A stretch of 64,000 nt of DNA from Strongyloides papillosus (Eukaryota > Nematoda > Chromadorea > Rhabditida > Strongyloididae). How positions within the stretch are numbered: the stretch's first letter is position 1; the number at the start of each line of letters is the position of its first letter. Both the position numbers and the translations under genes were made by a program. Below, in pieces: positions 47,721-59,682 of this stretch. The stretch is from the NCBI GenBank assembly GCA_005656395.1, contig SRSI01000066.1, forward strand, positions 186,001 to 250,000, in the 5' to 3' direction. The notes under the pieces are model-generated. The model did no database searches and was not told the DNA's origin. It was given only the letters and a program-made list of their open reading frames with translations.

Positions 47721-47966
47721 ATCTCTTGTTATAATTTTGTGACGTTTTTAACACAAAAAAGAAACATATTGTTGTCTTTTTTTATTATTTATAATTGATC
47801 GAAATTATAATACTAATAATAATAAAAATAACATGAAAATAATTTGTTAATTGTTTCAGGATCAAAGAGAGAAAAAGTATTGAATACATTAGGGACAATA
47901 TGGAATGTTATTAATAATAAAAATGGATAGTAATATTTTAATTGTAAAAATATTATGATAAAAATT

Positions 47967-49524
47967 TTATAATTGAGTTTGTTTTTCTTCTGTCAATATT
48001 GATTCATTATTTTGACTACTAGGTCTAGATGATGATCCTTGATTTTGTTGTTGAAGATAATAAACAGATGTTGAAGAACGGAAAGGTTTATCTTTATTAA
48101 TTCCTTCATTACGAGCAATAACACTATTTACTACAAGAGAAGAACGCTCTTTTGTATGTTTATTTGATAAATGAACCATCATAATTTTTTGTCCTTGTCC
48201 ATCTTCTAAACTTTTATTACCACCAGATGAAGTATCAAATGAATTAAGGCTTACTCTAACATCATTACTATTCTGATTTTTTTTAGTACTATTATTATCA
48301 GTATCCATTGATCCACTAAAGCGACTTCTACTTCTTCTTAATGATAAAAATGATGTATCTGTTGTTTCAGCACGATATGATGTATATTGAAACTTATTAC
48401 TACCTGGGAATTGGAAAAGAAAACGTTTGATGGCACGACGATATGGTGCATATATTATTGCTGTTATCAATGGATTAACAATTGGATTAGCAGTAAGTAA
48501 GTAAAGAAGAAACCATGCAAGCCAATTTACAGTTTCTCTAACATCACATGGTAATTCAGACCACTCAAAAAAATGCTTTCTTGATATATTAAAAACTCTG
48601 TATGGTAATAAACTAAATGATGTCCAAGCTGTTGTTGCAAAAATAAAAACAAGACTTTTTGCTTTATGCTTAAATGTTGGAGCATCAACAGTACCAGGTA
48701 CACCCATAGGTGAACAACGTTTTTGTCTTGTTAATCGAAATAAATATATACTAACAATTAATGAACTTGTTACAGGTAAAATACAAAAAACTAGCATAAA
48801 GAATTCATAATAAAATTCTGACATATCTGTTAAATTTAACATGCATTCTTTTGTTACAATAACTTTTTTAAAAGCATAAATATATGCACAATATCCCATT
48901 GAAAGAAACCAAATCATAATACATATCACACCAGCTCTTCTCTTAGACATTGTCGTATCATACGCCAGAGGCCATTTAAAATATATTAATTTGTCTATAT
49001 TTAACATCGTCAATGATAATCCACTTACTGCTAATCCTGTCCAATTAAAATAATGAATTATTGTACAAAGAATTTTAATCTTCAATTTATCATGTTTTCT
49101 TGATAAAAATTCATTCGGATGACAAAATACTATCATAATAATAATTAATACTTTTGTATGATAAACTTACTGGTTAATAAAAAATCGCCTAATGTCATAT
49201 TTATAATAAATAAATGCATTGTATCTCCAGAACGTTTAAATAATTTTAATGCAACAACAAGTACAAGAATATTGAAAACTGTAGCACCAATACTGGCTCC
49301 AAGAAGAAGATCATCCATCTAAATTTTCTTGAAACAAACAAAAACAATATTATTAAACTTACGAAATATTGAAAAGATTGAAAAGTATCAGATGTTAAGC
49401 ATATTGTTATATTGTTTATTTGAATTGAATTTCCTTTATTGTTTATAGGAATAACAGTTGAAATTTCAAAATCAAAAGGGGAATCTCCATAATCATCTAA
49501 ACTATTACTTGAATTTTTATCCAT
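47967..49524 (-). CDS. Orphan class A (rhodopsin-like) GPCR
   Basis: Exons are 49524-49363, 49318-49171 and 49129-47967, giving 490 aa. The N-terminus is extracellular with Asn-glycosylation sequons (NSS, NIT) and no signal peptide. TM1 is at about 58-78, TM2 contains NMTLGDFLLT, and TM3 ends in LNIDKLIYFKWP, where DRY is replaced by DKL. TM6 has TSFSLLPYRVFN and TM7 has TANPIVNPLITAIIY, an NPxxY variant. The long C-tail (about 170 residues) is Ser/Asn/Gln-rich and starts with a basic helix 8 (APYRRAIKRF). The set is that of a nematode amine- or peptide-like orphan; the ligand cannot be given. It is divergent from the four-TM gene. Confidence 0.8.
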
Positions 49525-50018
49525 TATCTTAGAAATTTATTTATTAAAACAAATAATATGGCACAAAAGAAATTTTTGAGTAGTAAGATAAAATTCAATC
49601 TTTTTAATATTAATCATTATTGCCTTTGATTAAAATATCATAATTACCAGCTATATGCCTTTAATTGACTTTCTAATTCGGGCTACTTTTTAGTAAACTA
49701 AATAATTATATTTTAATAAATTTTTCAATGGCTTCTAATTTTCATATTTATTTAATTATTAGCCTCACTTACATGTCAAATTTTTTAACCATGCATTTTG
49801 GTAACTTTTTTTAAAAAAATATGTAATAAAAATACTGAAACTTTTATAATCTATAAACTCCTCCTGCCACCTGTTTTCCTAAATTAGAGCAACAAGACAT
49901 TGATTTTAAAATTTTTACATACACATAAACTAGACCATTATTACTAGTTAGTGTTTTTATTGTATCTCTAATTTTCTGTAGTAAACATTGAAATTTTTAA
50001 CAGTAACTAATTAAAAAT
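49525..50018. other. Divergent promoter region
   Basis: Starts of the GPCR (-) and the four-TM gene (+) face away from each other across 494 bp. A small GC-richer patch near 49855-49880 (CTCCTGCCACCTG) stands out; CACCTG within it is an E-box-type hexamer. Confidence 0.4.
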
Positions 50019-50839
50019 ATGATTGACAAATTTAAAATATTAAAAATATTTCTTAAAATACTTTTAATTTTATTAGCAATTCATATAACAATATCTATTG
50101 CTTTTATTGGATATTATTGGATTCTTTTTGTTGTTTTTATAATCATTCCTATATATGGAATACATTTGATAATTAAAACATCACACTCAAAAGGTTTTCA
50201 AAAAAAAAATTATGAAAAAATAGACATTAGTATATCATTAACAATGGCAGGAACTTTTTTTGCTTTTAGTTTACTTTTTACATTAGAATGGTTTAAATTT
50301 AAAACTTATAAAGAAATATTTGCACAAGTTTTAATATCTTCTTTAATTTCCTTTATTTTATATCTACTTAATGTAATTTTACTATATAAGAATCATAAAA
50401 TAGCACTAATAAAAGACAATAATAATTTGAAGGTTAGTTATAATAAATTTCTATTTTTAAAAAAAAAACCTTTTAATGAAATATTATTAATATAATTAAA
50501 TTTTAGTCATCTCCAACGTACATTGAAAGAAGATCAACCTTGTTATACCAACCAACTGCATCTAATACATACAGAGATTTTATTGATCCATATTGTACGT
50601 TATCATTCGACCGAAAATATGAAAATAATTATTGTAGACCAGTTCATCAATTTCCAAATGAAGTGATTTCATATGAATATGAGAATAATGGAGACTCAGT
50701 GACTATGTATTCAACAAAAGAAATTATTTCAAAAAATATTCCCTTATCAAAGAGAGATGAGCAACGAAAATCAATAAATAAAGTAATTTATTCAAATGAT
50801 CTAGGCAAAACGTCAATTTTCATCAATTCTGTCATATGA
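50019..50839 (+). CDS. Four-TM protein with cytoplasmic tail, unknown
   Basis: Exon 1 is 50019-50432, a 74-bp intron is 50433-50506, and exon 2 is 50507-50839, giving 248 aa. Four hydrophobic helices are visible at about residues 10-32, 34-54, 72-92 and 100-122, with short loops, then a 110-residue soluble tail rich in Tyr, Ser and Asn (SPTYIERRST, YCTLSFDRKYENNYC). The layout resembles small tetraspan membrane proteins of nematodes, but no CCG tetraspanin or claudin motif is present. The intron has no stop in the exon 1 frame for its first part, and reading through gives a short basic tail. The stop codon lies inside the coding end of the opposite-strand PIG-X-like gene. Confidence 0.65.
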
Positions 50840-51676
50840 AGTGTCTTTTTTCAATGAAACGATTAAAATATATAACAAACCCATAATAATTGTTATAGCG
50901 GTTACTACACCCACATACACTGAAAATTCTTTGTTTCCAAATAATCCATAAATAACAAATGTATGACGTGCAATTGGTATCTCAATGAAAGAACATCTGT
51001 CACCAGAACTTGAATTGCAAGGCAGCTGAAAAATTTTATATAATATTTTAACTGTACGTTGTCAAAAATATACCTTATGTAAATACTTCAAACAATTAAC
51101 ATCTTTCATATGATCAATAACATTAGGACATGACATATATATTTGAGGAAGTGAAAATGTAATATAAGGAGATGGTGATTTTGAATTATTAATTGGCGGA
51201 AAATGGCGAAGTTTAATATAAATTTCAAACTTGTCAAAATACAAAAATGATCTTTTAAATGTTTTTACGGGATATGCATAAAAAGTGGTTTCTTCCCCTA
51301 AATGTGCTGGATTTTCAATTTCAATGTTTGAATAATGGCCTGTTTTATGTTTCCATTGTATAATATCAATTCTATAAAACAATGTAATAATATTTAAATA
51401 GTCATTTAAGCATTAAATAAATAAAAATATTTTAAATACTTACTTATCAATATCGATATATGTCTCTTTGGGTAGTGAAATTTTATAAACTACACTGCAA
51501 TCATCATATCGTTCCATTGAAGTGATATTATAATTAATTTTCATCGTTCGATACACACCCTTCCCAGTAACATCCAACAAAGTCCTTTTCTCTGTAAATT
51601 TTTCTAACCATTTGCAAGATATTTTTGAATCACACTGTAATACAAAAATTGCCAACAACACCACATTAATAAACAT
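50813..51676 (-). CDS. PIGX: PIG-X-like ER membrane protein
   Basis: PIG-X is the ER-resident partner that stabilises the first mannosyltransferase (PIG-M) in GPI-anchor synthesis. Exons are 51676-51444, 51371-51074 and 51025-50813, giving 247 aa. A signal peptide (MFINVVLLAIFVLQC) is followed by a lumenal domain of about 185 residues and one TM helix near 205-228 (YVGVVTAITIIMGLLYILIV), then a short tail. The lumenal part has the PIG-X order: an IYIKLRHFPP segment (compare HYRYHRP), a strand ending in QIYMSCP, a Cys-bounded insert with LPCNSSSGDRC, and IEIPIARHTF (compare VQVPVG) before the TM. Sequence identity is low, so the call rests on order and topology. Its last nine codons overlap the last codons of the four-TM gene. 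Confidence 0.6.
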
Positions 51677-51935
51677 ATTTTTTTAAAGTTTATTTATAAA
51701 TTTACATATAAACAAAAAAGCAGTACTTTCTACAACATAAATTCCAAAGAAAAAAAATTTTTTTTAAATTATTCAAAAGAAATACTATATTTTAACAAGC
51801 AAAGTAGGCATCACTCCACTTGTGGTTATTTCTAATGATTTACATATTAAAATAATAGAGCATGTGTTCTTTTTAAAAAAAAATGACAAAATAGATAAGT
51901 AGTAATTAGTGATTAACGGAAATTTCTACATAAAA

Positions 51936-52887
51936 TTAGGAATTTGATGAAACGTACTTTTTCCCTGTTGAAGATAATTGATTCTTATCTGATAAGTTAC
52001 TGTCCTTTGCACAATTAAAATGCGAATTTAAATGTTCAGATACTGCCAAGACTTCTTTTGCACTAGGTCTTTTATCGGGTGAAAAACATATGCATGCAGA
52101 GATTAGCATTCGAAGATGTTGAGAATACACATCCCCAGGTAAAGGTGGATACTCACAATTTTCAATTTTTTTACATAAACTAAAGAGATTCATTTTATCT
52201 CCGTAAAATGGCGATTGCAATGCTGCCATTTCATATAACAAACATCCAATACTCCAAATGTCAGATTTAAAATTATATCCGGCCTCTTGAATTCTTTCAG
52301 GAGACATATAATAAGGTGTTCCGACGAGGGAATGAGCAAAGTTTGTTTTGGCAGAAAAAAAACGTCCTAAACCAAGATCTCCAAGTTTTACAACCTGATC
52401 TGCAGTTATAAATACATTAGCTGGTTTTATATCCCTATGCATTATCCTTTTTGAATGCATATAATTTAATGCTCTTGCTAATTGTACAAAATATTTCCAT
52501 ACTGTACGTTCTGGTATAAGCCTTTGATTTCTTCGGAAGTGTCTAATCATTCGTCGGAGATCACCGGCGTCAGCAAGTTCGAGGATAATTATTAGCTGGT
52601 CACCCTCAATGAAAGAAGCATAATAACAAATAATATTTGGATGCTTTAAATCCTGGAGAAGTTTAATTTCCCGGAGACAATCAGCACGTGTCTTAGCATC
52701 TTTCATATCATGAATCTATAGACATTTGTAAAATAAATATTTAACTTATATCTACCTGAATTTTTTTCAGAGCAACTGCCAAACCGTCTTTTTTCCTTTT
52801 TGCTCTATATACTTCAGAAAATTGTCCTTTACCGATTTTTTTTTCATCCTCAAATGAAGACAAATTATATTGTTGTGATGTTTCCAT
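51936..52887 (-). CDS. nekl-3: NIMA-related kinase NEK6/7 (NEKL-3)
   Basis: Ser/Thr kinase; in C. elegans NEKL-3 acts in endocytosis and moulting, and in vertebrates NEK6/7 act in mitosis. Exon 1 is 52887-52756 (44 codons), a 40-bp intron is 52755-52716, and exon 2 is 52715-51936, giving 303 aa, the family's usual length. Motifs: [13 protein letters not shown] glycine loop, VALKKIQ (catalytic Lys), [58 protein letters not shown] (DLG in place of DFG, as in NEK6/7), [15 protein letters not shown] and [19 protein letters not shown]. The match to NEK6/7 is near continuous. A TTTTTTTAG ends ten bases before the ATG. It lies 308 bp downstream of mdt-22 on the same strand. Confidence 0.95.
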
Positions 52888-53195
52888 ATTAGAACTTCTA
52901 AAAAAATTAAAACTAAAATTATTTACGAGAAGTAGTGATAAAAAATAGTTTAAAATGCGTCAATAATCTATCTTATATAAAATAATATTATTTAAAAAAC
53001 AATATATTCTAATGGCATTACAAATCTCCTAGACAACCATTTAAAATTCATCATTTATTTTTTTGATCGATCAAAACGAAGTGTATGACATTATATGTTT
53101 AAAATATTTTACAAGTAAGTCTATTTTTGATGACTACACCGTAACGTATAAACAATTACGAATTTGAAACATACATGATCAATTAAGATAATTTA

Positions 53196-53718
53196 TTAGT
53201 ATTTTATGTGAAAATGATCAGAAATTTCTTTTTCGATGTCACAAATTAAATTATTATTATCCAGACGTCTTTGGTCATGTTGTGTTAGTAGTTGTTCCGT
53301 TTCTTTGTCACATTTTTCTTCTGCCTGTTTGACGGTATTTGCAAGGAAACTAAAATCACGGAGAATTAAAAATTCTTTCATATCATGTGTAAGACGAAGA
53401 AGTTCATCTGCGGCACGGAGCATCAAAGCAGCACGAGTTGCAATTTCATTACGATGTGCTAGATGATCGCAAAGTTTACTGCATGGATTTTTGAAATAAT
53501 CATCTTGAATATTAATCTGTAGTAAAATTGGTATATGATAAGAGAAAATGCTTTGTACTTACTTTAGATGCGTTTAAAATTTGTACAAAATTGTCGTTGA
53601 TTGACTTAACATTATCCTTCAATCGGCTTTTATAATCCTGAATAACTAAATTTTTGTTCACCAAAGCTTTGTTACTCGCTTTATTGTCACTCTGTTGAAT
53701 TTTCCCTGTCGGTTTCAT
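53196..53718 (-). CDS. mdt-22: Mediator subunit 22 (MED22/SURF5)
   Basis: Head-module subunit of Mediator, which couples activators to RNA polymerase II. Exon 1 is 53718-53563 (52 codons) and exon 2 is 53516-53196, with a 46-bp intron, giving 158 aa (human 140-200 depending on isoform). Diagnostic strings are QDYKSRLKDNVKSINDNF in exon 1, equivalent to NKRLKDDIKSIMDNF, and AALMLRAADELLRLTHDMKE then FLILRDFSFLANTVKQ in exon 2, equivalent to IVRAGESLMKLVSDLKQFLIL. The C-terminus is the usual helical coil. The plus-strand ORF at 53236-53466 is its shadow. It is the first gene of a minus-strand run with nekl-3 and the PIG-X-like gene. Confidence 0.92.
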
Positions 53719-55771
53719 ATCACTAAATTTTACGTTTATAAAAATTAATTTTAAAAAATTCTTGTTAGCGATATAGATTGAGATCTGTATTTTTCTATTG
53801 GTCGACGTTTAAACAATAAAAGTACATATTTCACCATGTCTAGTTTCGCATTTCTATACAAGATGAATGAACAAAAATTTATAAAAAATAAATAAACTTT
53901 GTGATTGTTAGTGTATGAATAATGGTATATTTGATAACAAATTTCAAAAGACTTTTATAAATGTCAGATTTCACTAAAAAGAATTCCGCATAAATAAATC
54001 TAAACAATCATTAATTTTATGGTTCTTATCAATCAACATTAAAAAATAAAATTCTTTAGGTATCATATGTTAATTTCAATAATTACCTGTAAATTATTTC
54101 GCCGACATTTGAAATGTAGTGATAAAATTCTACCTAACGTTTTTATCATCTTCATAAAATGAAAAATTTATTTTAATATACGGAAATTTTTTTATTATGA
54201 AGGTATATAAAAAGCAATTTTTTAAATAACTTTACTAATAAAGTTATTTGTCACTGTTAATTTACGTTGCGATATAAAAAGGTTAAGTCAATTAATTTTT
54301 TTTATATAAAATATCTTCTATTTATTCAGTTTTTAATTTTATATCTATATTTTTTATATTTTAAAATCTATATTATATTTTAATACTATGTGTCCAAAAA
54401 ATTTTAAATTGTTGTTTTTCATTATTCATTTTATACCCTCAATTATATTTTAATTTTATGAATTGTTATGACCAAACAAATAACAGATACTGTAGTTTTA
54501 TTGGTATTTAAAATTATTATATGATTATATACAATTGATATATTATTATAGTTCTTTTTCTAATATATAAATATTAAAAAAATTGCAAGAACTCTAGTCA
54601 TTTGCTTTCCTAAAAATATAATTCAAAAATATTATCATTTAACGATGATAATGTATTAACACGAAATGTTAACGACAATAAAACAGCTAGCACATTGTTG
54701 AAATGAGTAACCTTTACAGTGATAAAAAAAATCAACAATATTCCAGATTAATTTATAGGCAAAGATCAAAGTATTAGGAAGCACTATATTATCTTGCTTC
54801 TTTTAAAGAGGTCTCTTGCACAATTTTATACGTCATTTCTTATTTGATTACATTTAATGGTATTTAAAAAATTTGCACCTATATCAATTATTAGACCCTT
54901 TTTTCCTACTTCCAAATTCTATATTTTTATATTGTTTGACTTTTTTAACAATATTATAGTTACTGAAACAAAATCTAATTATTCATATGTAAAAAATAAG
55001 CTTGATTTAGTAATATATTAATTTACAATTTCTTGTTTCTTGTTTTTAGTTAAATACAATATTTAATTATAAAATTTATTACCTTCCTGATAAATCACAA
55101 CTATTTTACTTTTGTATTTAAAAATTTTTTACAAACATATCATGAAATATTACTTCTCTTTCTGCAATTTAATCCTAGTGGTTATATGATTATACATACT
55201 AATCACTAAGAAATACGTTTATATTATAAGATACTTTTTAGTTAGTAGTATGACTCGTAAAATTTATGAGAAAGGGTTTTTTTGCGCGGGTTAAACTGAA
55301 ATATAGAATTTCATCCTATTATATTTAGATATATCGATAATACAATTTCATAATAATTAATTATATTATTTAACCTACATCATCAAAAAGGTGGTTATTG
55401 TTATTTTTACTGATAAGAAAACTACCTTTTTTATTGCTACCCTTATCACAAAAACTGTATTCTGTTTTTTCCTTTTTATCTATCTATAATAATTATTTTA
55501 TAATTCTATTTCATATATTTTTTTATAATTGTATTCAATTGTAAATAACCATGCATATAGATTGATTATAATCATTAATTCTTGATTTTTTACTTAAAAA
55601 TCATATTCAAAACATAGTTATGGAAAAAAATAAATTTTTTCAGTATTAATATAAACAAAATTTTAATTTAAACATTTTTTTAAATTTGCAAATTTTAAGT
55701 ATATTTATACGTACAATGAAATGATTTTTCTTAAATTTTTCTTTATAATTATGTTTTTACAGATAACATTC
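53719..55771. other. Intergenic, about 2 kb
   Basis: Divergent promoters of mdt-22 (-) and the formin (+). An isolated GC-rich string TTTGCGCGGG lies at 55280-55289 in otherwise AT-rich DNA. An acceptor TTTTTACAG ends at 55762, nine bases before the formin ATG. No gene or repeat is recognised. Confidence 0.45.
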
Positions 55772-58700
55772 ATGGGGAGAAGTGCCAAGAGAAGAAAACA
55801 AATAAAGGATAAAAAAAATAGTCTGGTTGCGCAACATTTAACAGCTATTCAAACAAGTTAGTAATTAGTGTCAAAAATTAAAATTTATTATTTTTTTTTA
55901 TCATTTTAGAGATTTGTCAGTTGGAAAATGGGAAGGAGAAATGCATTCAAAATATATCTCCTGATAAGTGTAGTGACGTAGAAGTAAAAGAAGATTGTAA
56001 CCAAAAGAGAGTAAAATTTGACAAATCACTTGAAAATAAAAATCGTATTGTTGGCCAAGAAAAAGAATATATAACGCCGAAGAATACGGTAAATAATGTT
56101 TTATTTATTTAAAAGTATTTTTTTATATTTTATTTAGAATCCACCTGTTATAAAAATGGTTCTTAAAAGCATATTGGAATTGGCTGATAAAAACAGGGAT
56201 TCAGATAGTAAAGCCGAAAGTATGAAGACAATTAATAACACATTACAAAATATTTCAAATTTTTTACAAAGGCAAATATTTAGAAATATCCTTCTTCAGA
56301 TGGGTTTAAAAGATCTTCTTCCATACTTAATCAAATATAATAATCACCAGCTAAATGATGAAGTAATGCATTTTGAAAATCAAAGAAAAATTGAAAATAG
56401 CGTTGAATTAACAAAAATTGGCAAACATCCACTTAATGTATTTAGTGAAGCATATGTATCTTTGTTAGATGTTCATGATGCTAAAGATGATTTGGTATGT
56501 TTTTACTTATACTCGAAAAAAATATTTTTAAAGTTTTGTTGAAATGTTTTGTGGTATCGGTTTGATTTTATAATCTTCCTTAAGTTTAGTAGATCATAAA
56601 AATTACAACCTTAACTGATTTCTCACTACTAAGTTTTTAAACTGTTCCTATTAAAATTACGATTCCAAATATATCTTTTATTAGATTGATAAACATCGTA
56701 ATTAAAAAATAACGATTTATTGAAAAAGACACTTTTGTAAAGTAGCTTCAAAATATATTAAATAAAATCTACACCCTTATTTTTATAAGTAAAATCAGAA
56801 TGATGTAGATAATTAAAAAATACAAATGAAAAAATCTGTTATTTAAAAAGTATATATATATTTTGTTTATTTTAGATGGCTATGATTGAAAATATATCAA
56901 AAGGGCTATTAACACCAAAGGAAATAAAAAAGTGTTATGCTTATCTTTCAAAACAATCAAAAGATGTTATGGTTCAAACTGATGTGATTTCTGATGAACC
57001 ATATTTTAATGAAGCAAACAGTGTAGAAAACAGCGATTCTGATAAAGAAAACAGTTCTACTATACATGACCAAAAACATTCTAATGTATTACTTAAAAAG
57101 AAAAACAAATCTCTTCATGATACGAAAATTAATCTTGTACAATTGGATTTACATACATATGATGTATTAGAAGATAAGGATATTAAAAAAGTAAATTCGC
57201 AACCAACTTGTCATTTGTGTCAAAAATGTTTAAAAAGTTTTTGTGACATAGAAGTTCAAACTGAGAAAATAGATGACAAAAAAATGATACCAATACCACC
57301 ACCATTACCTGCAGGATTTTCATCCAACATCAAGTCAAATGTGACTAACTATGAAAACGTATCCGAAACTTATAATAACTTAACTAGAAATTCAGAATGT
57401 GATTTAAAAGATAACATACCATTGTCTGAAACAAATACCACTTTACAATCTAAAATTCCTCTACCCCCACCCTTGCCTGGAGTTAAAGCAAACTCACCAA
57501 AATCTCCATCATTATCTGGAACCAAGAAAATACCACCAACAGCTCCACCATTACCAGGGACTAAGTTAATTCCACCACCAGCTCCACCGTTACCAGGAGT
57601 TAAATCAATTCCTTTAGCTCCACCATTACCGGGAACTAAATTAATTCCACCACCAGCTCCACCGTTACCAGGAGTTAAATCAATTCCTTTAGCTCCACCA
57701 TTACCGGGGACTAAATCAATCCCATTACCTCCACCATTACCAGGAGCTAAATCAATTCCATTGGCTCCACCATTACCAGGGGCTAAATCAATCCCATTGG
57801 CTCCACCATTACCAGGGGCTAAATCAAGTCCACCATTAGCTCCACCATTACCAGGGGTTAAAGGAGCACCACCACCACCCCCACCTTTACCGGGAGCTAT
57901 GGGTGCATTACCTAATATGAATGATTCAAAAACTATTGAAATGAAAGGAACTTCACAGACATCTGCTAGTTTTTCAAAAACTCCTCCAAACTCATTTTTA
58001 ACAAGTGTTTCCTCTCTTAATGCAATACATTGTTCGAATTCACGAAGTTCAGTGACATATAGTAAAACAAAAAAAACAAATACAATTCAATGGACAGCTG
58101 TTCGGAATCAAGTTATTATAAATAACAAAACTATATGGAATCACTTTGTAGAACCTGATTTTCCACAAGACCAACGTGAAAAATTAGAAAATATGTTTGA
58201 AAGAACAAAAGTTGTTCCTAAAAAAGTTATTTCAAAATCAATAGAAGCAAAAAAGACTTCTCCAAATAGAAATGATACAATTAATAAAAATAGTACAGGT
58301 GGATTAAGTGAAAAAAGGTCTCTTAATTTGGGAATTGTTTTATCAAGGTTTAAAGGAATAAAAGGTTTTGATTTAGTTAATGCATTGGAAAAAGCACATT
58401 CGTCTACTTTTGATATAGATACTATCCAAAATTTGCTTGTTCACTACCCAACTAAAGAAGAACGAGAGTTTTTTGGTAAAATTGAGTCCAAAGAGGGTTT
58501 AAATAACAATGAGGCTTTTGTTTGGGGTGTTTCTAGAAAACCAAATTTACGGTTAAAATTGGAATTAATGGTATTTGAAGCAAATACTACTAATGACATA
58601 CAAAATTTTACAAAATCCGGTGAACAGTGTTTATCTGCATGTGAAAAATTAATGGGAAATGAATCAGTTGATCAATTTTTTTTCAAATGTTTACAGTTTG

Positions 58701-59281
58701 GTAATTTTCTGAATCAAAGTACCTTCGCTGCAGGTGCACAAGGTTTTACGTTACAATCATTATTACCAACTCTACAAACTAAAGGAACGGGTACCAAAAG
58801 TTCATTAAGAATGGTTGATTTACTTGCGGAAGTTGCTGATGAAGTAATCTTTAAGGTTTTAGATATCTTACCATTGTTAAAAGAAACGAAAACATTTGTG
58901 TTATCTGAATTTGAGGGAGCTGTGAAAAAACTTAAACATCAAATTTTAACAATAAAGAAACGTGTTGAAATGGCTGATGGTGCTGATGAGTTAAAGAATG
59001 AGTACACTGAATTACTGAACAATTACCACAGTCAGTGCGCTAAAATTGAAAATACTATGACAGAAATAAAAAAATATGAATTGGATCTTCAACAGTTTTT
59101 CTGCGCCGAAAGTTTAAAGCTTGAAGAAATTTTATGCATTTTCCTCCAGGCTTTTACATTATTTGAAACAGCAAAAAAAGTAAGCTCATCTTATTTGAAT
59201 TCTAAAAAATTACCACCTTCTATGTCTACTAGTCATGTCCATTCTTCCGCTTCTATATGTTCTTCAGAGATGAATGTTTAA
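55772..59281 (+). CDS. Formin (FH1-FH2 actin nucleator)
   Basis: Nucleates and elongates actin filaments. Exons are 55772-55856, 55910-56088, 56138-56494 and 56876-59281, giving 1008 aa; the third intron (381 bp) is long for this window. Residues 90-207 are helical and look like part of an FH3/DID region (LLQMGLKDLLPYLIKYNNHQ, SEAYVSLLDVHDAKDDL). FH1 is at about 345-565, made of PPPAPPLPG-type profilin-binding repeats. FH2 runs from about 600 to 980: TIQWTAVRNQV, RSLNLGIVLSRFKG, FLNQSTFAAGAQGFTLQSLL (the GNFLN motif region) and KSSLRMVDLLAEV. FH2 resembles inverted formins (INF2 type) more than Dia, but the subfamily is uncertain. A strong donor at 59180 allows a different C-terminus from 59527. 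Confidence 0.9.
57566..57715 (+). repeat. Tandem duplication of a 75-bp unit in the FH1 coding region
   Basis: Units 57566-57640 and 57641-57715 match at 74 of 75 positions (one A/G difference in GGGAACT versus GGGGACT). Each codes for 25 residues beginning LIPPPAPPLPGVK. Shorter related units of about 36 bp (IPLAPPLPGAKS type) continue to about 57860. Confidence 0.9.
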
Positions 59282-59526
59282 TTTTTTTAATTGTATATAA
59301 ATGTTAATATATGTATATCATTCTTATTAAGTAATAACAAATATTTGTAAAAAATGTACTTTATTAATACCTACATATCTTTTACAATAATAAAATTTTA
59401 ATATAATCTCTAGCCACTATATAGGAACTATTTTAGTAACTTTCACCAAATATAAATAAGATAGCTAAAAAGTTTTTAAAAAATTTTGATATTAGTTATT
59501 TTTCCTTAATAATATTATTTTTCTAG

Positions 59527-59682
59527 ATGTTCGTTTCTAAAACGGCTCGCATTGAAAAAACTGGTAAACTTGGAAATACCAAGCCATTACACGTTATAAG
59601 AAAAACGATTACGAAAACAGATTTGAAGAAAAATGCTGATATCTATAATTTTATTGATATGCTTAATAATAGTTACGTCTAG
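59527..59682 (+). CDS. Candidate alternative last exon of the formin
   Basis: A TTTTTCTAG acceptor ends at 59526, followed by 51 open codons (MFVSKTARIEKTGKLG...) and TAG at 59680-59682. Joining the GTAAGC donor at 59180 (after FETAKK) to this exon is phase-compatible and would replace the last 34 residues with a basic tail ending DIYNFIDMLNNSYV. The exon has good coding composition and sits 245 bp after the unspliced stop. It could also be a separate tiny gene, since it begins with ATG. Confidence 0.55.
   Translation: MFVSKTARIEKTGKLGNTKPLHVIRKTITKTDLKKNADIYNFIDMLNNSYV

Noticed and set aside
55280..55289. GC-rich TTTGCGCGGG as an E2F site
   Set aside because: It deviates from the TTTSSCGC core and is nearly 500 bp from the formin ATG, so I do not list it as a regulatory feature.
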